From NCBI RefSeq assembly GCF_020080835.1, contig NC_058166.1, forward strand, positions 3,534,001 through 3,598,000: a DNA stretch of 64,000 nt, read 5' to 3'. Under the pieces are notes generated by a model. It saw nothing but the letters and a program-made list of their open reading frames with translations, was not told the DNA's origin and searched no databases. Position numbers and translations under genes: made by a program. This stretch comes from Cotesia glomerata. Its lineage: Eukaryota > Arthropoda > Insecta > Hymenoptera > Braconidae. Positions 56,301 through 64,000 of this stretch are shown here, in pieces (position 1 is the first letter of the stretch; each line of letters begins with the position of its first letter).

Positions 56301-59300
56301 ACCTCACTCACCTCACTCACCTCACCTCACCCCACTCCACCTCACCCTCCACTCACTCACCACTCACCTCCACCTCCACTCCACCTCACTTCACCTCACT
56401 CCACCTCACTCACTCACCTCACCCCCACCTCACTCACTCACCTCACTCACTCACTCACCTCACCTCCACCTCCCACTCCACCCCACCTTACCCCACCTCA
56501 CCCCACCTCCACCTCACCCCACCTCACCTCACTCACCACTCACTCCCACTCCCACCCCACCTCACTCACCTCACTCACCCCACCCCACTCACCTCACTCA
56601 CCCCACCTCACCTCACCTCACCTCACTCACCTCACCTCCACCTCCACTCACTCCACCTCACCTCACCCCACCTCACCTCACCTCACCCACCTCACCCCAC
56701 CTCACCTCACTCACCTCCACTCCACCTCACTCACCCCACCTCACTCACCCCACTCCACCCCACCTTCACTCCACCCCACCTCACCCCACTCCACTCACTC
56801 ACTCACCTCACTCCCACCCCACCTCACTCCACCTCACTCACCTGACCCCACCTCACTCCACCTCACTCCCACCTCACCTCCCACTCACTCACTCACCCCA
56901 CTCCACCTCACCTCACTCACCTCACCTCACCTCACCCACCCCACCTCACCCCACCTCACCTCACCCACCTCACTCACCTCCACTACCACCCCACCTCACT
57001 CACCCCACTCACCTCACTCACCCCACCTTCCACCTCCCCACCTCACTCCCACCTCACTCACTCACCTCACTCACTCACTCACTCACTCACCTTACCCCAC
57101 CCCCACTCCACTCACCTCACCCCACCCCACCTCACCCCACCTCACTCACCCCACCCCACCTCACCCCACTCACTCCCACCCCACCCCACTCACCCCACCT
57201 CACTCACCCACTCCACCCCACCTCCCACCTCACCCACCTCACCTCACTCCACCTCACCCCACCTCACTCACCTCACCTCACTCCCACCTCCACCCACCTC
57301 ACCCCACCTCACCCCACCTCACCTCACCTCCACCCCACTCCCACCTCCCACCTCACCTCACCCCACTCACTCCACTCACCTCACTCACCTCACTCCTCAC
57401 CCCACCCCACTTCACCTCCACCTCCACTCACCTCACCTCCACCCACTCCACCTCACCTACCACTCACCTCACCTCACTCCCACCTCACCTCACTTCACTC
57501 ACTCACCTCACTCCCACTCACTCACCCCACCTCACTCCACCACTCCCACTCACCCACTCCACCCCACCCCACTCACCCACCCCACCTCACCTCACTCACC
57601 CCACTCCACCTCACACCACCCACTCACCTCACCTCCACCCCACCTCACTCCCACCCCACCTCCACCTCACCTCACTCCACCCCACTCACTCACCCATCCA
57701 CCACTCACCCCACTCACTCACCCCACTCACCTCACCCCACCTCACTCCACCCCACTTCACTCCCACCCCACTCCCACCCACTCACTCCACCTCACCCACC
57801 CCACCTCACCCACCACCCCCACTCCACCTCACCTCACCTCCACCTCACCCCACCTCACTCACCCCACCCCACTCACCTCACCCCACTCCACTCACCACCC
57901 CACTCTCACCCCACTCACCACCTCACCTCACCTCACCCACCTCCCACCCCACTCACCTCACCTCACCTCACCTCACCCCACCTCACTCCACCTCACTCCC
58001 ACCTCACCCCACCTCACTCACTCACCTCACTCACCTCACTCCACCTCACCTCACTCCACCTCACCTCACTCCACCCCACCTCACCTCCACTCACCTCACT
58101 CACCTCACTCACTCACTCACCCCACCCCACTCCACTCACCTCACCCCCACCTCACTCACTCCCACCCACCTCACCCCACTCACTCTCACTCCCACTCACT
58201 CACCACCCCACCTCCACTCACTCACTCACTCACTCACTCACTCACTCCACCTCACTCACCTCACCTCACTCACCTCCACCTCACTCCACCTCACCCACTC
58301 CCACTCCACTCACCCCTCCACCTCACCTCACTCACCCCACTCCCACCTCCACTCACCTCCACTCACCTCCACCTCACTCCACCTCACTCCCACTCACCCA
58401 CCTCACCTCACTCCACCTCACTCCACCTCACTCACTCACTCCCACCTCACCTCCACCCCACCCCACTCCACCCCACTCCACTCACCTCACCTCACTCCCA
58501 CCTCACTACCACCTCACCACCTCACTCACCCCACCTCACTCACCTCACCCCACTCCCACCCCACCTCACTCACTCACTCCCATCACCTCACCTCACCCCA
58601 CTCACCTCACCTCACTCCCACCTCACCTCACCCCACCTCCACCTCCACTCCCACCCACTCACTCACCTCCACCTCACCTCCACCCCACCCCACTCACTCA
58701 CCTCACCTCACCTCACCTCACCCCACTCACCTCCACTCACTCACTCCACCCCACTCACCCACCTCACCCCACCTCACCCCACCTCACCTCACCTCACTCA
58801 CTCACCTCACTCCACCTCACCCCACTCACCTCACCCCACCCCACCCCACTCACCCCACTCACCTCACTCCACCTCACCCACCTCCACCTCACCTCACTCA
58901 CCTCACCTCCACCCCACTCCACTCACCCCACCCACTCACTCACCTCACTCCCCACCTCACTCCACACCACTCCACCTCACCACCCACTCACCCACCCACT
59001 CACTCACCTCACTCCACTTCACTCACCTACCCCACCACTCCCACTCCACTTTCACCCCACTCACTCACTCACTCACCTCACCACCCCACTCACTCACCCC
59101 CACCTCCACTCACCCCACTCACCACCACCACCTCACTCACCTCCACTCCACCACCTCACCACCTCACTCCACCCCACCTCACTCTCACCACCCACCCACT
59201 CACCTCACCCACTCACCACCCCACTCCACCTCACCCCACCCACCCACCTCACCCCACTCCACTCACCCCACCTCCACCTCACTCCACTCACCCCACCTCC

Positions 59301-60741
59301 ACTCCCACCTCACTCACCACCTCACCCACCTCACCTCACCCCACCTCACTCCACCCCACTCACCTCCACTCCCACCTCCACTCCACTCACCTCACTCCCA
59401 CTCACTCACCTCCACTCCACCTCACTCACCTCACCTCACCCCACCTCACTCACCCACCCCACCACCACCCCACCCCACCCCACCTCACTCACTCACCACC
59501 ACCACCCCACCCACCTCACTCACCCCACTCACCCCACTCCACCTCCACCCACTCACCTCACCCACCTCACTCCACCTCACCTCACTCACTCACCCCACCT
59601 CACTCACCTCACTCACCTCACTCACTCCACCTCACCTCCACTCACTCCACTCACCCACCTCACCCACCTCCACCCACTCACCTCACTCCACTCACCCACC
59701 CCACCTCACCTCCACCCCACTCCACTCACCTCACCTCACTCCACTCACCTCACTCACTCACCACTCACCACTCACTCACCACTCACCACTCACTCACCAC
59801 TCACCTCCCACCTCACTCACCTCACCCCACTCCCACCTCACCTCACCCCACCACTCACCTCACCACCACCCCACCCACCTCACCCACTCACCTCACCCCA
59901 CCTCACTCACTCACTCACTCACCTCACCCCACTCACTCACTCACTCCACTCACTCACTCACCCCACTCACTCACCACTCACTCACTCACCCCACCTCACC
60001 TCACTCCACCTCACCTCACCTCACCCCACCTCACTCACCTCACTCACCACCTCACTCCACCTCACCCCCACCCACCCCACCCCACCCCACTCACCCTCAC
60101 TCACCCCACCTCCACCCCACCCACCCACCCACCCACCCCACCTCACTCACTCACCCCACCTCACCCCACCTCACCCCACTCACTCCACCCCACTCACCCA
60201 CCTCACCTCCACCTCACCCCACTCCACTCACCCCACTCCACCTCCACCTCCACTTCACCTCACCTCACTCCACTCCACTTCACCTCACCACTCACCCCAC
60301 CTCACCTCACTCCCACTCACCTCCACTCACTCCACCCACCCACTCACTCACCTCACTCCACCCCACCTCACCTCCACTCACCCCACTTCACTCACCCCAC
60401 TCACCTCACCTCACTCCACCTCACCTCCACTCACCTCACTCACTCACTCCACCCCACCTCACCTCACTCACCTCACTCACTCACCTACCCCACCTCACTC
60501 CACTCACTCACTCACTCCACTCACTTCACCTCACCTCACTCCCCACTCCACCTCACCACCACCTCACTCACTCACTCACTCACCTCACCTCACTCACTCA
60601 CCTCACTCACTCACCTCACTCCACCTCACTCCACTCACTCACCTCACTCCACCTCCACCTCACTCACCACTCCACTCACTCCCACTCACTCACTCACTCA
60701 CTCACCACACTCACCCCACTTACTTACTTACTTACTTACTT
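53267..60741 (+). repeat. 7.5-kb nearly G-free A-C-pyrimidine array on an (ACTT)n seed
   Basis: (ACTT)n at 53267-53352 and 60714-60741 bracket a degenerate array made of units A-C plus two to four pyrimidines (ACTC, ACCTC, ACCCC, ACTCC, ACCTCC). Almost every A is followed by C. I noticed only three G on the + strand between 53353 and 60700 (54557, 54659, 56844), all in a CCTGACC context. Stop codons need G or AA pairs, so two very long reading frames stay open through it; they are not genes. Confidence 0.95.
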
Positions 60742-60769
60742 ACACACACACACACACACACACACACAC
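60742..60769 (+). repeat. (AC)n microsatellite at LINE insertion point
   Basis: About 14 AC units between the (ACTT)n end of the array and the first base of the LINE. Confidence 0.95.
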
Positions 60770-60854
60770 TCGGGGCAGAAGAGATACTGCTACCGGGCGC
60801 GTCTCCCCGAGCGGATGGGAGAACGCTCGCTGTCCTTGGATGACAATCTCTTAG

Positions 60855-61307
60855 TTGATGAGGTACAGCGGGTAGGAGCCAAGCAAAATAACCAAACAAA
60901 ATACGCTCCCGTGGACAAAACTCCCCTTTAATGGGTTGGTCGCACTAACTGACCTAACAAGACGATAGTTCCCTGCTGTGACCCACTGGGAGTGACCGGA
61001 ACCTCGTGTCGTAGTTTCCGACGCTGCAGGCCACGGCTGATGTGAGCTTGCTCTGCCGAGGTGTAAGTTGCAGCAGTGGATCAGGAGCCAGCCACTTCGG
61101 GCCTTGATCAGGAAGTACGCAGTGAGTGTTAGAGATCGGAATCTTCACCGCTCCGAGCGAGTCTAGTCCGTCCGTGTATTCCGGGGCTGGCTAAGTGTCG
61201 GCTAGGCCTCAGGGAACTGGGGTAGGAGTACTATCTCCGAGGGTACACCCGTTCCTAGTTATGACAACCCGCTCCACTCCGTACGATGCGCTGGTGAATT
61301 TAAAAGT
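60855..61307 (+). other. LINE 5' UTR
   Basis: GC-richer non-coding sequence between the array read-through frame and ORF1. By analogy with R1-clade elements it may contain the internal promoter; I see no motif that proves it. Confidence 0.5.
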
Positions 61308-62663
61308 ATGAGTAAAATTCAGGAAAACAACAATAGTGAAAACGGGCCTCATGCCCAACAAGCAGCGATTGAAGCAAGCGCTGAAATGAAGCGGTCGCAA
61401 GCGTTTGAACGCCTTGAAAAGCTGACCAGTGAGCTAAATGACTTCATCCAATCTAAGGTCAATATCCACAAGGAGATTAAGACCAAGACGACCAGCGTAG
61501 CCAATGCCCTCCAGAGATTCAAGAAACTTGATGAAGAATGGTGTTTAACAGTACGACGCACTTCTCGCACTACACCGGAGAGAAGCATTCAAGCAACTAT
61601 CGTGAATGAAGAAGCAATGGACACTGGAGCCGAAGGTGACGGTGAATCAGTCGCGGAAGACAGAATCAGAACTAGCAGCAAGTCAACTAAGAGAAAAGAT
61701 CGATCTTCTCCCGACCCAACGATCTGCCAATTTGTGAAGAAAAAGGACCTGAAACCAAGCCCTCCGAAAAACACGGCAGTGCAGAACGCCGGAAAAAAAG
61801 AGGTGACTGAATGGCAGAAGGTCCAATCCAAGAAGGAGAAGAAGGAGCAAGCGAGAGAGCGGTTACCAAAACAACCGGTGAACAAATCTCGGCCGGAGCC
61901 TAAGCGGGAAAAACCGCGAAAATTCACCAAACCAGATGCCTTAATTATTCGACCCGTTGAGAAGGCTAAATATGCCGAGATACTGCGTCGGATTAAAAAA
62001 GATGTCCCACCAGATCAGACCCGTGACGTCGTTGACAAGGTTCAAAAGACGAATGATGGGAATATGCTCATTACGCTTTCCAGAAAGACCGCAGACAAAG
62101 GACAAGCTTTGCTGAAGACCATCAAGAGCATCCTTAAAGAAGAAGCGCAAGTCATCTGTAAAGGCCCAGAGGAACAGCTTGAAATCCGGGACATTGACGA
62201 CGAAACAACTAAAGACGATGTCCGGAAGGCCTTACAAGAGGCAGCTGGAAATGACTATGAAATACCTGAAGATGTCATTAAAATTCGTCCGGCCTACAGA
62301 GGTACTCAAACTGCTTCGGTACGATTGCCAGCAGCAATAGTGCAGAAGATACTTGGAAAGACAGGCAAAATAAGGATTGGCTGGGTAAATTGCCGTGTCA
62401 GAGCAATTAAGACACCATTACGATGCTATAAGTGCTGGCACTTTGGGCACACGACTGCCCAATGTAAAAGCGAAGTCGACCGATCTGGGCTTTGCATCAA
62501 ATGTGGGCAAACAGGTCATCAAGCTGCACAATGCCAAAATAAAGTGAAATGTGCGTTATGTGCGGAAAAACCTGGCTCTCAGGACACTGCTCACCGGTCT
62601 GGTTCTGGCCGATGTCCAGTCTTGCAAGAAGCACTCCAGAAGCTGACAAATAAACGAACATGA
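61308..62663 (+). CDS. R1-clade LINE ORF1 (Gag-like RNA-binding protein)
   Basis: 451 codons. The N-terminal 110 residues are predicted helical and coiled-coil-like. The middle (about 120-210) is very rich in Lys, Arg and Glu. About 215-355 is the conserved Gag core. Three zinc knuckles close the protein: CYKCWHFGHTTAQC (373-386), CIKCGQTGHQAAQC (396-409) and a longer CALC...H...C (415-436). It binds element RNA to form the retrotransposition particle. The frame is intact, and its stop overlaps the ORF2 start (ATGA), which suits termination-reinitiation. Confidence 0.93.
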   Translation: MSKIQENNNSENGPHAQQAAIEASAEMKRSQAFERLEKLTSELNDFIQSKVNIHKEIKTKTTSVANALQRFKKLDEEWCLTVRRTSRTTPERSIQATIVNEEAMDTGAEGDGESVAEDRIRTSSKSTKRKDRSSPDPTICQFVKKKDLKPSPPKNTAVQNAGKKEVTEWQKVQSKKEKKEQARERLPKQPVNKSRPEPKREKPRKFTKPDALIIRPVEKAKYAEILRRIKKDVPPDQTRDVVDKVQKTNDGNMLITLSRKTADKGQALLKTIKSILKEEAQVICKGPEEQLEIRDIDDETTKDDVRKALQEAAGNDYEIPEDVIKIRPAYRGTQTASVRLPAAIVQKILGKTGKIRIGWVNCRVRAIKTPLRCYKCWHFGHTTAQCKSEVDRSGLCIKCGQTGHQAAQCQNKVKCALCAEKPGSQDTAHRSGSGRCPVLQEALQKLTNKRT

Positions 62664-64000
62664 GGATACTGCAGCTTAACATCAATCACTGCGAAGCTGC
62701 GCATGACCTGCTTATGCAGACAGTACGGGAATTAAAGCTCGACGTTGTGCTTTTATCGGAGCCATATAAACATTTAGCTGGACAACCTTGGGAGACGGAT
62801 ATCACCACGAAAGCTGTGATCTGGGCTTGTGGTAAGCTCCCTTTCCAGAGTGTAGCTACCAATGGCAGCGCTGGCTTTGTAGCAGCATCAGTAGATGGCA
62901 TCCGTTTTTACAGCTGCTACGCACCACCTAGCCTCTCAATTGCTGAGTTTACTGACTTCTTGGATCGACTGACCGAGGACGCGAAGCAACATCATCCAGT
63001 GGCGATAGCCGGGGACTTTAACGCCTGGGCAGTGGACTGGGGCAGTAAGCAGACTAATGCACGAGGAAGAGAGCTGCTAGAAGCTCTTTCTACACTAGAC
63101 GTAGTCTTGCTCAACAGTGGTGACACGCCGACCTACACCAAAGGTGACGCAAGCTCGATTGTAGACGTCACTTTTGTCAGTACCAGCCTTGCTAAAGGTA
63201 ACACTAACTGGAAGGTACTGGACATCTACACTGCCAGTGACCATCATGCGATACTCTGGGAAACGTCAAACGACCAGAACCTCCGGAGGCCTATCAAGCA
63301 ATTTAACACCGTCGGTTGGAAGGTGAAATCTCTTGACCCAGAAGTATTGCTAACAGCCCTCGATAGTGATCCGATAGAGACTGGATGTGCAGAAGAACAT
63401 ACTAAGGCTCTGATGATGCGAGTAACACAAGCTTGTGATGCCAGTATGCCTCGCAAACGTGTTATGAATTCAAGACCTGCGGTACACTGGTGGAATGATC
63501 ATATCAGCAACCTCCGTAAAGAGTGTCATCGAAAGAGAAGAATATCACAGCGTGGCTATCAACGACCTTACTCTGCAGTGCTGATCGCAGAGTACAAAAA
63601 AGCTCGTCGTGAACTTAATAAGGCCATAAAAGAGAGCAAAAGAAGATGCTGGAAAGAGCTCATATACGAGGTCGACAAAGACGTGTGGGGTCGGCCGTAT
63701 AAGGTGGTCATGACGCACCTGAAGAAACAACAAATGCCGTCACCTACGTGTCCCCAACTCCTTCAGAAAATCGTCACTGTGCTGTTTCCACAGCAACACA
63801 GTCTCAATTATCAGTCAACGCAAGATGAACTGGACGACATTCCACCTGTCACTGAAGAAGAATTGTTGGAGGCCTGTAATCGGGTAGGAAATAATAAAGC
63901 GCCGGGATTGGACGGAATCCCTAATATAGCCTTGAAAACCATCATAAAGGCAGCACCAACATTATTTCTAGACGCTTACAACGCATGCCTCAAGGAGGGG
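62660..64000 (+). CDS. R1-clade LINE ORF2 (endonuclease and RT), partial at window end
   Basis: 447 codons visible with no stop; the gene continues beyond 64000. It starts at the ATG overlapping the ORF1 stop. The APE-type endonuclease domain occupies about residues 1-215, with QLNIN near residue 5, GDFNAWAVDWGS at about 116, and the catalytic SDHHAI at about 192. A linker follows, then the RT start with NKAPGLDG at about residue 412. The RT catalytic AYADD lies outside the window. The matching part of the truncated copy at 42.5 kb differs mainly by conservative changes, so the family seems recently active. Confidence 0.93.
   Translation, partial: MRILQLNINHCEAAHDLLMQTVRELKLDVVLLSEPYKHLAGQPWETDITTKAVIWACGKLPFQSVATNGSAGFVAASVDGIRFYSCYAPPSLSIAEFTDFLDRLTEDAKQHHPVAIAGDFNAWAVDWGSKQTNARGRELLEALSTLDVVLLNSGDTPTYTKGDASSIVDVTFVSTSLAKGNTNWKVLDIYTASDHHAILWETSNDQNLRRPIKQFNTVGWKVKSLDPEVLLTALDSDPIETGCAEEHTKALMMRVTQACDASMPRKRVMNSRPAVHWWNDHISNLRKECHRKRRISQRGYQRPYSAVLIAEYKKARRELNKAIKESKRRCWKELIYEVDKDVWGRPYKVVMTHLKKQQMPSPTCPQLLQKIVTVLFPQQHSLNYQSTQDELDDIPPVTEEELLEACNRVGNNKAPGLDGIPNIALKTIIKAAPTLFLDAYNACLKEG

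Larger units (their letters stand above)
60770..64000 (+). mobile_element. R1-clade LINE, 5'-complete, continues past window
   Basis: A GC-richer block beginning TCGGGGCAGAAGAG right after (AC)n. A 5' UTR of about 538 bases, ORF1 61308-62663, and ORF2 from 62660. High similarity to 40293-42803 shows both belong to one family. The start at (AC)n in both copies supports (AC)n-targeted insertion. Confidence 0.92.

Noticed and set aside
53220..60854. Open frames of 1,216 and 2,544 codons
   Set aside because: They run through a simple-sequence array lacking G, so stops cannot form; composition is His/Ser/Thr/Pro only and they run into a LINE 5' UTR.
1..64000. CRISPR arrays, rRNA, tRNA genes
   Set aside because: No spaced direct repeats of CRISPR type, no rRNA core sequence, and no cloverleaf with matching A and B boxes noticed; the window is eukaryotic.

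Overview
The window is AT-rich insect nuclear DNA, most likely from a braconid parasitoid wasp. The clearest pointer is a group of decayed, apparently intronless protein tyrosine phosphatase (PTP) genes of the kind carried by bracoviruses and by the wasps that host them. The remainder is insect-type transposable elements. I recognise no host housekeeping gene, rRNA, tRNA or CRISPR array. The organism call is inference; the elements and breaks below are read from the sequence.

Layout. 1-21.5 kb is gene-free. It holds many short TA-flanked inverted-repeat elements (MITE-like), a 522-bp long hairpin, and three 134-138-bp hairpins that share ends and loop but have unrelated arms. 21.7-39.5 kb is the PTP zone: five PTP pieces in both orientations, a recurring PTP 3' flank with polyadenylation signals, and a duplicated first exon of a secreted protein (second copy at 50.4 kb). 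One PTP gene (25,855-31,582) is cut in two by a 4.84-kb DIRS-type tyrosine-recombinase retrotransposon (26,087-30,922) with inverted terminal repeats, an internal complementary region and Gag, RT/RNase H and recombinase reading frames. Two other PTP copies share a Cys-to-Gly change in the catalytic loop.

39.5-49.1 kb holds a repeat family rich in GAGCTC palindromes that contains an (AC)n tract. A 5'-truncated R1-clade LINE sits inside that tract. Next is a gag-only LTR element (43.27-49.11 kb) whose leader is interrupted by a DNA transposon with a partial transposase. 49.1-53.3 kb has repeats and a Helitron helicase remnant. 53.27-60.74 kb is one low-complexity array on an (ACTT)n seed, made of A-C-pyrimidine units, with almost no G on the + strand. 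It ends in (AC)n, directly followed by a second, 5'-complete R1-clade LINE (ORF1, then ORF2 running off the window).

How it fits together. Nearly everything is mobile or repetitive, and the elements insert into one another (MITE in repeat, Helitron and MITE in PTP flank, DIRS in PTP, DNA transposon in LTR element, LINE in microsatellite). Paralogous copies inside the window act as empty sites and date some insertions relative to each other. No intact functional gene system is visible. The only reading frames without internal breaks are the DIRS recombinase and Gag, and ORF1 plus the visible part of ORF2 of the second LINE.
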